The notes beneath the pieces are model-generated. The model was given only the letters and a program-made list of their open reading frames with translations. It was not told where the DNA came from and searched no databases. Made by a program: the position numbers and the translations under genes. From contig DATBZS010000045.1 in assembly GCA_036513075.1 (NCBI GenBank), positions 1 through 28,086 of the forward strand: 28,086 nt of DNA, in the 5' to 3' direction. This DNA is from Bog-756 sp036513075. GTDB lineage: Bacteria; Actinomycetota; Acidimicrobiia; Acidimicrobiales; RAAP-2. How positions within the stretch are numbered: position 1 is the stretch's first letter; each line of letters begins with the position of its first letter. This document shows positions 10,213-17,683 of this stretch, piece by piece.

Positions 10213-11965
10213 CAGAGGGCGCCCCGTCGTCGGTGGACGGCTGCGATGTCGCCCCGTCGTCGATGGGCGGTGCGGCGGCCACCGAGCGGTAGTGGTTGGT
10301 GATGGGCATGCGTCGATCCTTGCCGAAAGCCTTGCCCGAGATCCGGACCCCGGGCGGCATCTGGCGTCGCTTGTACTCGGCCCGGTCGACCAGACCGACC
10401 ACCCGGGCGACGGCCTCGGGGTCGAAGCCCTCAGACACCAGGTCATCGGCCGACCGGTCGCCTTCGACATAGCCGGCCATCACCGGGTCGAGCACTTCGT
10501 AGGGCGGCAGAGACTCGTCGTCGCGCTGGTCGGGACGCAGCTCGGCCGACGGCGCCTTGGTCAGCACCGCCTCGGGAATGATGTCCGACCCGGCCCGGGC
10601 ATTGCGGTGGCGGCACAGCTCGTAGACGAGGGTCTTCGAGACGTCCTTGATGACCGCGAAGCCACCGGCCGAGTCGCCGTACAGCGTCGAGTAGCCGGTG
10701 GCCATCTCGCTCTTGTTCCCCGTCGTCAGGACGATCCAGCCGTGGGCATTGGACAGCGCCATGAGCAGGACCCCCCGGATCCGGCTCTGCAGGTTCTCAT
10801 CGGTCAGACCGGTCGGTTCGCCGCCGAGCAGTGGCGTCAGCGTGTCGGCCAGTGCCCGGTGGGCCGCTTCGATGGGTGCGCTGGCCAGGTCGATCCCGAG
10901 ATTGTGGGCCAGCCCATCGGCGTCCGACACCGACCCCCCGCTCGAGTAGCGGGACGGCATGGCCACCCCGTGCACGTGGTCGCTCCCGATGGCGTCGACG
11001 GCCACCGCGGCCACCAGCGAGGAGTCGATCCCCCCGGACAGTCCGATCACCGCGTCGGAGAACCCGTTCTTGCCCAGGTAGTCACGGGTACCGAGTACCA
11101 ACGCCTCGTACACCTCGGCCACCGGGTCGAGGATGTGGGCCTTCGGGCCCGCCACCTCCCCCCCGGTTGCCCGGGTCGCGGCCGACACGGGAACCGGTAT
11201 CCCGACCACGGATCCGGGGTCGACGGCCACCTCGAGGTCGCACACCAGCACCTCCTCCACGAACTGGCGGGCCGAGGCGACGACGGAACCGGTCGGGTCG
11301 ACCGCCATCGACGCCCCGTCGAACACCAGTTCGTCCTGGCCGCCGACCTGGTTCACGTAGACCACCGCACACCCCGTCTCGGCCGTGCGGTCGGCCAACA
11401 CGGCGAGCCGCTCCTCCCGGCGACCCCGCGAGTAGGGCGAGGCATTGAGGTTGACCAGCAGCCGAGCGCCGGCAGCGGCTTGATCGGCCATGGGCCCGCC
11501 GGGGAACCACATGTCCTCGCAGACGGTCATCCCGACCGGCACCCCGGCCACCTCGAACACCACGGCGGGACCCGAACCCGGGGCGAACCACCGCTGCTCG
11601 TCGAACACCCCGTAATTGGGCAGCATCCGCTTCACGTAGCGGCCCAGGACCTGGCCGCGCCGGCACAGGGCGGCCGCGTTGACCAGGCGCCCCTCCGGTC
11701 CGACATCCACGTAGCCGACCACCGCGGCGCACTCGCCGGTACCGGCCACCACGGCGGCGAACGCCGCCAGGTTGTCGGCCACGAAGGCCGGTCGACCCAG
11801 GAGGTCCTCGGGCGGGTACCCGGTCACCGTCAGCTCGGGGAACACGGCCAGGTCGGCGCCGGCGGCCTCGGCCTCGGCCAGCGCCACCAGGGTGCGGTCC
11901 ACATTGCCGGCTAGGTCGCCCACGACCGTGTTGATCTGGCACGCGGCCACGCGGATCCGAGCCAT
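10205..11965 (-). CDS. nadE: Glutamine-dependent NAD+ synthetase
   Basis: Converts deamido-NAD+ to NAD+ using glutamine and ATP, the last step of NAD synthesis; 586 residues, cytoplasmic. The N-terminal nitrilase-fold glutaminase has the Glu-Lys-Cys triad: E44 in PELTVTGYPP, K112 in KRMLPNYGVFDE and C149 in VCEDMWFPGG. The C-terminal synthetase has the pyrophosphatase loop LSGGIDSSL (309-317), TTGNKSEMATGYSTLYGD, and the closing KRRQMPPG...ISGKAFGKDRRMPITN motif. A tail of about 25 residues rich in Asp/Ser/Pro follows. The ATG at 11965 has no Shine-Dalgarno but has TAGTCT six bases upstream, so it may be leaderless. The hypothetical helical gene overlaps its 3' end. Confidence 0.96.
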   Translation of the reverse strand: MARIRVAACQINTVVGDLAGNVDRTLVALAEAEAAGADLAVFPELTVTGYPPEDLLGRPAFVADNLAAFAAVVAGTGECAAVVGYVDVGPEGRLVNAAALCRRGQVLGRYVKRMLPNYGVFDEQRWFAPGSGPAVVFEVAGVPVGMTVCEDMWFPGGPMADQAAAGARLLVNLNASPYSRGRREERLAVLADRTAETGCAVVYVNQVGGQDELVFDGASMAVDPTGSVVASARQFVEEVLVCDLEVAVDPGSVVGIPVPVSAATRATGGEVAGPKAHILDPVAEVYEALVLGTRDYLGKNGFSDAVIGLSGGIDSSLVAAVAVDAIGSDHVHGVAMPSRYSSGGSVSDADGLAHNLGIDLASAPIEAAHRALADTLTPLLGGEPTGLTDENLQSRIRGVLLMALSNAHGWIVLTTGNKSEMATGYSTLYGDSAGGFAVIKDVSKTLVYELCRHRNARAGSDIIPEAVLTKAPSAELRPDQRDDESLPPYEVLDPVMAGYVEGDRSADDLVSEGFDPEAVARVVGLVDRAEYKRRQMPPGVRISGKAFGKDRRMPITNHYRSVAAAPPIDDGATSQPSTDDGAPSVV

Positions 11966-11971
11966 GGACCC

Positions 11972-11977
11972 AGACTA
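11972..11977 (-). promoter_or_regulatory. -10 box of nadE, leaderless spacing
   Basis: TAGTCT on the minus strand ends six bases before the nadE ATG, which would place the transcription start at the initiation codon. No Shine-Dalgarno sequence is present. Confidence 0.4.
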
Positions 11978-12057
11978 TCGGGGCGACTGCCGTCCACTTC
12001 CCGGCCCCGGGACCCGCACGGCCCCCATTTTCCCTGTTCGGGGGCGGTGCGGTGCTG

Positions 12058-12095
12058 TTCATGCTCCGTTCACAATCGGGTAACGGCACAGAAAC
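12058..12095 (+). promoter_or_regulatory. Predicted GlnR operator upstream of glnII
   Basis: Four pentamers at strict 11-base spacing: TTCAT (12058), TTCAC (12069), GTAAC (12080) and GAAAC (12091), each separated by six bases. The published actinomycete GlnR pattern is gTnAc-n6-GaAAc repeated. The last pair is a perfect match; the first pair is degenerate. It lies 130 bases before the type II glutamine synthetase, with a possible -10 (GATAGT, 12106-12111) just downstream. This is the position of an activator. The GlnR-like protein is encoded 2.7 kb downstream. Confidence 0.65.
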
Positions 12096-12224
12096 GCCCT
12101 GCTGCGATAGTCGTATGCGTCCCTGGGGAGGCAGGCCCCGACCTGCTCACCGAAAGGGAGCCGGTGGTAATTTCCGCCACAGGGCTGTGCAGTAGCAGAG
12201 CAACCGAGCAATAGAGGAGTGCAC

Positions 12225-13235
12225 GTGCCGTATCAAGCTGAGTACATCTGGATCGACGGGACCGAGCCGTCCCCGCTCCTGCGGAGCAAGACCCGGATCG
12301 TCGAGGACGGGAAAGAGCCCGGCATCTGGGGCTTCGACGGATCGAGCACCAATCAGGCGCTGGGCCACGACTCAGACTGCGTCCTCCGACCGGTCTACAC
12401 CTGCCCGGATCCCCTGCGCGGCCCCAACGACATACTGGTCATGTGCGAGGTGGAGTTGACCGACTTCACCCCCCACCCGACCAACACCCGGGCCAAGACC
12501 CGGGCCATCGTCGAGCAGTACGCCGACCAGGAGCCGATGTTCGGGATCGAGCAGGAGTACACATTCATGAGGGACGGCCGCCCGCTGGGCTGGCCGGTCA
12601 GTGGGTACCCCGCCCCCCAGGGGCCGTACTACTGCGGTGTGGGCGGCGACAAGATGCCCGGGCGCGAGATCGTGGAACTGCACACGGCGGCCTGCATCGA
12701 CGCCGGCATCGGCATCGAGGGCACCAACGCCGAGGTGATGATGGGCCAGTGGGAGTTCCAGGTGGGCGTCCTGTCCCCCCTCGACGTCTCCGACCAACTG
12801 TGGGTGGCCCGGTGGCTGCTGTTCCGCATCGCCGAGGACTTCGGGGTGTTCGCCACCCTCGAGCCCAAGCCGATCCTGGGTGACTGGAACGGTGCCGGCG
12901 CCCACACCAACTTCTCCACCAAGGCCATGCGCGAGGACGGCGGGTGGGATGCCATCATCGCCGGTTGCGAGGCCATCGGGAAGCGGGTGGACGAGCACAT
13001 CGCCGTCTACGGAGTGGGCATCGAGAGCCGCCTGACCGGGGCACACGAGACGGCCCACTACACCAAGTTCAGCTACGGCACCTCGGACCGCGGGGCCTCC
13101 ATCCGGATTCCGTGGGCCGTGGCCAAGGCCAAGAAGGGCTGGCTCGAGGACCGTCGTCCGAACGCCAACATGGACCCCTACGAGGTCACCGCGGTCATGG
13201 TCGAGACCGTGTGCGGCGACGCTGCCGGGAGCTGA
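12225..13235 (+). CDS. glnII: Glutamine synthetase type II
   Basis: Makes glutamine from glutamate, ammonia and ATP; 336 residues, cytoplasmic. This is the short, eukaryote-like GSII form known from Streptomyces and rhizobia. Visible signatures: AEYIWIDGTEP near the start, IWGFDGSSTNQA (beta-grasp), FGIEQEYTFM, GQWEFQVG, GDWNGAGAHTNFSTKAM, and the late SDRGASIRIPW and EDRRPNANMDPY. GSII is not controlled by adenylylation, so control is expected at transcription, consistent with the GlnR-like operator upstream. The GTG at 12225 is preceded by GAGGAG at five bases; another GTG at 12219 would overlap that ribosome site and was rejected. It is monocistronic, closed by the terminator at 13279-13308. 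Confidence 0.95.
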   Translation: MPYQAEYIWIDGTEPSPLLRSKTRIVEDGKEPGIWGFDGSSTNQALGHDSDCVLRPVYTCPDPLRGPNDILVMCEVELTDFTPHPTNTRAKTRAIVEQYADQEPMFGIEQEYTFMRDGRPLGWPVSGYPAPQGPYYCGVGGDKMPGREIVELHTAACIDAGIGIEGTNAEVMMGQWEFQVGVLSPLDVSDQLWVARWLLFRIAEDFGVFATLEPKPILGDWNGAGAHTNFSTKAMREDGGWDAIIAGCEAIGKRVDEHIAVYGVGIESRLTGAHETAHYTKFSYGTSDRGASIRIPWAVAKAKKGWLEDRRPNANMDPYEVTAVMVETVCGDAAGS

Positions 13236-13278
13236 CCGGCTGCGGGCTGCACCGGCTCGCCGATCGGGCGGCCCACCA

Positions 13279-13308
13279 CAGAACCGGGTCCTTCGGGACC
13301 CGGTTCTG
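13279..13308 (+). terminator. Strong UUCG-loop terminator after glnII
   Basis: A perfect 13-bp stem (CAGAACCGGGTCC with GGACCCGGTTCTG) capped by the very stable TTCG tetraloop, 44 bases past the glnII stop. Only two Ts follow. It separates glnII from glnA2. Confidence 0.85.
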
Positions 13309-13349
13309 TTCGCTCCCGCGCCGTCTCTTCGACCGAACCCCCCTTCACC

Positions 13350-13358
13350 TGCGACAAT
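13350..13358 (+). promoter_or_regulatory. Possible extended -10 promoter of glnA2
   Basis: TGCGACAAT is an extended -10 (TG, one base, GACAAT), giving a leader of about 55 bases before the ATG at 13419. There is no clear -35 box and I see no GlnR-type pentamer array here. Confidence 0.35.
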
Positions 13359-13418
13359 GAGTGGATCGAACCCACCGATCCCACCCATCGCGCCACGTCC
13401 CCGGAGGTGCGCGACCCC

Positions 13419-14789
13419 ATGAGGAGTCAAGAGGAGTACGTCCTCCGGACGGTGGAGGAGCGCGGGATCCGCTTCGTCCAGCTCTGGTTCACCGACGTCC
13501 TCGGGACGCCGAAGACATTCAGCATCACCCCCGCCGAACTCGAGAACGCCCTCGACGAGGGCATGACCTTCGACGGGTCGGCAATTGACGGTTTCAGCCG
13601 GGTCCAGGAGAGCGACGTGCTCGCCCGGCCGGACGCCAACACCTTCCAGCTCCTCCCGTGGCACGGCCATGGCCAAGGCCAAGGCGACTTCCACGGCGAC
13701 GCCGCCGACCCCCAGGTGGCCCGCGTCTTCTGCGACATCGTCGACCTCGACGGTTCGCCATTCCAGGGTGACCCCCGCCACGTGCTCAAGCGCAGCCTCG
13801 AACGGGCGCGAACGCAGGGCTTCACCTTCTACGCCGCCCCCGAGATCGAGTTCTTCTACTTCGCCGACGGCAACCCGGGCCACCCGCCCGTCACGCTCGA
13901 CACCGGCTCCTACTTCGAGCTGACGGTGGCCGACCGGGCCAGTGACATCCGCCAGCGCACCGTGCTCACCCTCGAGGAGATGGGCATCCCGGTGGAGCAC
14001 GCCCAGCACGAGGACGCCCCGAGCCAGCACGAGATCGACCTGCGCTACACCGACGCCTTGACCATGGCCGACACGGTCATGACCGTGCGCCTGGTCGTCA
14101 AGGAGATGGCCCGCCAGCAGGGCGTGTTCGCCAGCTTCATGCCCAAACCCCTGGCCGGCGTCCAGGGTTCGGGGATGCACACCCACATGTCGCTGTTCCG
14201 CGGCGACAAAAACGCCTTCGTCGACGTCGACCGGCCCGGTGGTCTCTCGGAAGTGGCCGAGGGCTTCATCGCCGGGCTGCTCCACCACGCCGGCGAGCTC
14301 ACGGCCGTCACCAACCAGTGGGTCAACTCCTACAAGCGTCTGGTGTCGGGCTACGAAGCTCCGATCCACGTGTCGTGGGCCCGCAACAACCGCTCGGCCC
14401 TGGTCCGGGTCCCGGTGGTGAAGCCGGGTAAGACCGAGTCGACCCGCATCGAGTACCGCTCGCCCGACAGCGCCTGCAACCCGTACCTGGCCTTCGCGGT
14501 GATCCTGGCCGCCGGCCTCCAGGGCATCGAGCAGGGCTACGAGCTGCCCCCCGAGGCCGACGCCAACCTGTTCGCCCTCAGCCCGGACGAGCTCGACGCC
14601 AAGGGCATCCTCCACCTGCCGGGGAGCCTGCACGAAGCACTCACCCTGATGGAGTCCTCGCAGCTGTTGGCCGACACCCTCGGCGACCATGTCTTCGAGT
14701 GGTTCATCCGCAACAAGCGGGCCGAGTGGGCCGGTTACAAGTCCCACGTGACGCAGTTCGAGCTCGACCGGTACCTACCGCTGCTCTAG
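13419..14789 (+). CDS. glnA2: Glutamine synthetase type I, GlnA2-like
   Basis: A 456-residue GSI-fold ligase. It resembles mycobacterial GlnA2 along its whole length: EEYVLRTVEERGIRFVQLWFTDVLG at the start, GMTFDGSAIDGFSRVQESD, PEIEFFYF, SQHEIDLRYTDALTMADTVMT, GMHTHMSLF, NQWVNSYKRLV, RIEYRSPDSACNPYLAFAV. At the usual adenylylation site it reads ANLFALSPDEL, with no tyrosine, so control by GlnE is not expected. In Streptomyces some GlnA2-type proteins are gamma-glutamylpolyamine synthetases, so the amine substrate is uncertain. Residues about 82-99 form a His/Gly/Gln-rich insertion from a short GGCCAA-like DNA repeat. The ATG at 13419 follows GGAGG by 11 bases; the alternative GTG at 13407 overlaps that site. 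Confidence 0.92.
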   Translation: MRSQEEYVLRTVEERGIRFVQLWFTDVLGTPKTFSITPAELENALDEGMTFDGSAIDGFSRVQESDVLARPDANTFQLLPWHGHGQGQGDFHGDAADPQVARVFCDIVDLDGSPFQGDPRHVLKRSLERARTQGFTFYAAPEIEFFYFADGNPGHPPVTLDTGSYFELTVADRASDIRQRTVLTLEEMGIPVEHAQHEDAPSQHEIDLRYTDALTMADTVMTVRLVVKEMARQQGVFASFMPKPLAGVQGSGMHTHMSLFRGDKNAFVDVDRPGGLSEVAEGFIAGLLHHAGELTAVTNQWVNSYKRLVSGYEAPIHVSWARNNRSALVRVPVVKPGKTESTRIEYRSPDSACNPYLAFAVILAAGLQGIEQGYELPPEADANLFALSPDELDAKGILHLPGSLHEALTLMESSQLLADTLGDHVFEWFIRNKRAEWAGYKSHVTQFELDRYLPLL

Positions 14790-14796
14790 CGACCCG

Positions 14797-14821
14797 GTCA
14801 CCCAGACAACGTCACGCAGAC
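14797..14821 (+). repeat. Direct repeat in the glnA2-glnR gap
   Basis: GTCACCCAGAC and GTCACGCAGAC, two 11-base copies with one mismatch and three bases between them, sit 48 bases before the glnR start. They could be a regulatory site; GTCAC fits half of the GlnR pattern, but the 14-base period does not. Confidence 0.4.
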
Positions 14822-14868
14822 ACCGTACGGACCAGCCACCACACGATCGAGAAGAGGGGAGCGCCGCA

Positions 14869-15549
14869 ATGGAACCACTGCTGTGCTTCCCGATGTCACC
14901 GCCCACCGCGGTGACCGCCGTTCTCGAGCGGTCCGGCTACCCGTGGCGCGGGATCGACCGGGCCGAGTCCGTGGACGCCGACGAGCCCGAGGACGGCTGG
15001 TCGGGCGCGGTCATCTGCAGCGCCACCGACCCGATCGCCGCCTTCGCCCTCTGTCGCCACCTGCGGACCCGCGAGGTCCCGCTCGCCCCCGTGCTCGTGG
15101 TGGTGCCCAGCGAGCAGCTCGGCGAGCTCGAGCTCCGTGAGGACCTGTTCGACGACCTGTGCCTCGAGCCCGTCAATCCCGACGAGCTGGCGGCGCGGTT
15201 GGCCCACTTGTTCTGGCGGACCGGGCGGGGCCTGCGACCCGACCTGCTCGAACACGGACCTCTGATACTGAACCTCGAGACCTACCAGGCGGCGGTGGCC
15301 GGACGGGTGCTCGACCTCACCTACATGGAGTACGAGCTGCTCCGGTTCCTGGCCGCCCGGCCGGGCAAGGTGTTCACCCGCGAGACCCTCCTCAGCCGCG
15401 TGTGGGGCTACGAGTACTACGGCGGGGCCCGCACCGTGGATGTCCACGTCCGACGGCTGCGGGCCAAGCTCGGCGAGGAGCACGCCCACCTGATCCAGAC
15501 GGTCCGGTCGGTGGGCTACCGCTTCGGCCAGACCAGCTGGACACCCTAG
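14869..15549 (+). CDS. glnR: GlnR-like OmpR-family nitrogen regulator
   Basis: A 226-residue DNA-binding regulator. Residues 1-120 correspond to a receiver domain, but it is atypical: the usual phospho-aspartate strand reads GAVICSATD and the acidic pocket is not complete, as in GlnR proteins that act without phosphorylation. Residues 128-222 are an OmpR winged helix whose GRVLDLTYMEYELLRFLAARPGKVFTRE and WGYEYYGGARTVDVHVRRLRAKLG closely follow Streptomyces GlnR as I recall it. The location after two glutamine synthetases supports the call. The ATG at 14869 has AGGGGAG eight bases upstream. It may be co-transcribed with glnA2 (79-base gap). It converges with ridA, 36 bases away. A different OmpR family member remains possible but less likely. 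Confidence 0.82.
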   Translation: MEPLLCFPMSPPTAVTAVLERSGYPWRGIDRAESVDADEPEDGWSGAVICSATDPIAAFALCRHLRTREVPLAPVLVVVPSEQLGELELREDLFDDLCLEPVNPDELAARLAHLFWRTGRGLRPDLLEHGPLILNLETYQAAVAGRVLDLTYMEYELLRFLAARPGKVFTRETLLSRVWGYEYYGGARTVDVHVRRLRAKLGEEHAHLIQTVRSVGYRFGQTSWTP

Positions 15550-15585
15550 GGACCGACCCCCGTGGCGAGGGTGGCTCCGCCCGGT

Positions 15586-15957
15586 TCACGCCGGGTCGCG
15601 CCGGGCCCAGAACTCGATCTCCACGGCCGCCCCCATGGGCAGGGCCGACACGGCCACCATCGACCGGGCCGGCCGGTGGCCACCGAAAGCGGCCACGTAG
15701 GCCTCGTTGACCTCCGGGAAGTCGGCCGGGTCGGTGGCGAACACCGTGGTCTTGACCACGTCGGTCAGCGAGGCGCCCTTGCCCGCCAACAAGGAGGCGG
15801 CGTTGGCCACCGCCTGGGTCAGCTGGGGGCCGGGCCCGCCCTCAACCAGGGCCGGGGCTCCGCCGTTGGTGCCGGCGGCCAGTCCCAGCTGGCCGGAGCA
15901 GACGAGCCACGAGCCGGACCGGACGATGGGGGCGTAAGGACCGACGGGCGTGTTCAT
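15586..15957 (-). CDS. ridA: RidA family enamine/imine deaminase
   Basis: A 123-residue protein of the YjgF/YER057c/UK114 family; trimeric, cytoplasmic, hydrolysing reactive 2-aminoacrylate and related imines. Family marks: GPYAPIVRSGSWLVCSGQLGL at the N-terminus, QLTQAVANAASLLAGKGASLTDVVKTTVFATD, EVNEAYVAAFGGHRPARSMVAVSALPMGA, and the C-terminal VEIEFWARR. The arginine in RPARSMV corresponds to the conserved substrate-binding arginine. The ATG at 15957 has GAGGAG seven bases upstream. The compact molybdenum-hydroxylase-like gene ends 101 bases upstream on the same strand; a shared transcript is possible, but the gap also contains a TAGGCT -10-like box (16016-16021) and a 6-bp hairpin (15995-16008). 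Confidence 0.92.
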   Translation of the reverse strand: MNTPVGPYAPIVRSGSWLVCSGQLGLAAGTNGGAPALVEGGPGPQLTQAVANAASLLAGKGASLTDVVKTTVFATDPADFPEVNEAYVAAFGGHRPARSMVAVSALPMGAAVEIEFWARRDPA

Positions 15958-16058
15958 CAAGGGCTCCTCAGTGGGATCGGCTGACAGGTGGGTCGACGGG
16001 TTCCCGTCCGAGATCAGCCTACGCGGGCGCCCACTGTGGATGTCTGTGCGAGTGCCCC

Positions 16059-17663
16059 TCAGCGCCGGCCCGCGCCGGCCCGGTCGGTCGGCCACGCCGA
16101 CGGCAGGCCGTCGGCCAGCCACCGGGCGGCGGCCACCGCGGCGAACACCGGGTCCGATCCGTTGACCGGCGGACCTGTCGTCTCCTCCACGAGCCGCACC
16201 GTCACCCGGGGCATGGCCCGCGCCTGCAGGATGCCGAACGACCGGATCGTCAGGTCCTGGATCTGACCGTCGGGAGACACGGCGATCCCCTCGGAGCCCA
16301 CCCAACCGAGGGCCTGGTGGCACGCGCCGATGGCGTAAGAGCGGAGTACGACGGCATCCAGCACCGGCCCAGCCGCCACCTCGACGTCGAGCGACCCGTC
16401 GGGACCGCAGCGCACCACGGCCCGCCCGCCCCATGGCGCGACGACCTCGACCGGCGCGTCGACCACCGCGCCGCCATGGGGGGCGAGGCGAACGGCCGCG
16501 GCCAGGACGGCGGCCTCGGCCCACACCGCGGCACGCAGGTCGAACGAGACGGGGGGGCCGTCCACGACCACCTGCTCGAGCACCAGATCGGGCGCCACCG
16601 CGGCGACCGAACGGGCAACGGCGGCCCAGGCATCGTCGTCGACCCGGCCTCCGGTGACGCCCACCCGCAGCACCCCGGTTCCGTCGGCGGCCATCCCGGC
16701 ACCCACCGGTGGGCGTTTCGGGCCTCGGCGCACGACGTCCTCCCGCGACCACAGGACCCGGACGGGCCGGCCGTGCTCGTCGGCCAGGTGGCGGGCGTCG
16801 TCGGCCACCGGCGAGTGCAACTTTCCTCCGAACGCACCGCCGTTCCCGTACGGCGAGGCCGGGGCGCCTCCCGGCAGACACCACGAGGTGTCGGGCTCGA
16901 CATAGGCCGGCTCGACCCACGTGGTGGCGAGCGTCAACGCCCACTCCCCCGGGGGCACGCCGACCGGATGGGACAGCGGGGCTGTGGTGCTGCGTCCCTG
17001 GACCTTGCCGGCCGCCGCCCGCGCCGCCGGCAAGGTCGCGGCCACGACGTAGCCGCCGGTGTCGTCGGTGACGGCCACCAGAGCGTCGTCGGGACAGCCG
17101 TCGTCGGCAAACCCGGCATCGCCCAGCACCACGGCTGGGCCGACCCGCTGGGGCACGCCGCCTTCGAGGGCGGCCCGCTCGACGGCCGCACCCATCGTGC
17201 GTGGCGGCGCGTCCCCACCAGGAGCGCCGTCGAGCACGGCATGGGCCGCCTCACGGATCGTCTGCCACCCGGTGCAGCGGCACAGGTGGGCCAGCAGCGA
17301 CTGGTCGATGAGGCCGTCGGTGACCGGTCCGTCGAGGGCGGCCAGGCGCATCACGATGCCCGGGGTGCAGAAGCCGCACTGGCTCCCACCGCTGGCCACC
17401 ATGGCGTCGGCCCAGGCCTCGCGGTCGGCGGAGGGCAGGCCCTCCAGAGTGGTGATGTCGCGCCCGTCGAGTCGACGGACGGGGGTGACGCAGGCCACAC
17501 GGGGGGCACCGTCTACCCAGACGGTGCAGCAGCCGCATTGACCCTGGGGGCTGCAGCCGTCCTTCAGAGAGCGCAGCGAGAGGTGCTCACGGAGGACCTC
17601 GAGCAGGTTCGACCCGTCGTCGGCAACCTCGACGTCGGCGCCGTTGACGCGCAGCCGGATCAG
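16059..17663 (-). CDS. Compact [2Fe-2S]/molybdenum-hydroxylase-like fusion protein
   Basis: A 534-residue fusion. Residues 1-75 are a plant-type [2Fe-2S] domain (C37, C43, C46, C58 in GCSPQGQCGCCTVWVDG and VACVTP). Residues 80-145 are the second [2Fe-2S] domain of xanthine dehydrogenase small subunits (QCGFCTPG C96/C99; HLCRCTG C128/C130). The rest resembles a strongly shortened molybdopterin-binding large subunit: GNGGAFGGK (273-281), GRPVRVLWSRED (298-309) and a tail aligning with the large-subunit C-terminus. There the catalytic GVGE motif reads NGSDP. The full hammerhead domain and half of the cofactor region seem absent, and no FAD subunit is nearby. The frame is open back to a TGA at 17678-17676 but has no ATG, GTG or TTG before the first iron-sulfur domain; CTG at 17663 fits best, while GTG at 17498 would remove cluster 1. 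Enzymatic activity is uncertain. Confidence 0.75.
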   Translation of the reverse strand: MIRLRVNGADVEVADDGSNLLEVLREHLSLRSLKDGCSPQGQCGCCTVWVDGAPRVACVTPVRRLDGRDITTLEGLPSADREAWADAMVASGGSQCGFCTPGIVMRLAALDGPVTDGLIDQSLLAHLCRCTGWQTIREAAHAVLDGAPGGDAPPRTMGAAVERAALEGGVPQRVGPAVVLGDAGFADDGCPDDALVAVTDDTGGYVVAATLPAARAAAGKVQGRSTTAPLSHPVGVPPGEWALTLATTWVEPAYVEPDTSWCLPGGAPASPYGNGGAFGGKLHSPVADDARHLADEHGRPVRVLWSREDVVRRGPKRPPVGAGMAADGTGVLRVGVTGGRVDDDAWAAVARSVAAVAPDLVLEQVVVDGPPVSFDLRAAVWAEAAVLAAAVRLAPHGGAVVDAPVEVVAPWGGRAVVRCGPDGSLDVEVAAGPVLDAVVLRSYAIGACHQALGWVGSEGIAVSPDGQIQDLTIRSFGILQARAMPRVTVRLVEETTGPPVNGSDPVFAAVAAARWLADGLPSAWPTDRAGAGRR

Positions 17664-17683
17664 GGGATCAGGACGTCAGTGGA

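Noticed and set aside
10067..11914. A 615-codon plus-strand open frame across nadE
   Set aside because: It covers nadE in the opposite sense and its translation is His/Arg/Gly-rich without any domain. nadE has a full catalytic triad and P-loop.
13309..13418. A GlnR-type operator upstream of glnA2
   Set aside because: No two pentamers matching the pattern at 11-base spacing were found, unlike the region before glnII.
12372..14747. A very long open frame (791 codons) on the minus strand across both glutamine synthetase genes
   Set aside because: It is antisense to two genes with clear family motifs, and its translation is a Val/Gly/Glu-rich product without recognisable domains, as expected from a mirrored frame in GC-rich coding DNA.
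15958..16944. A long N-terminal extension of RidA
   Set aside because: The frame is open through the neighbouring fusion gene, but RidA proteins start right at the ATG at 15957, which has GAGGAG upstream.
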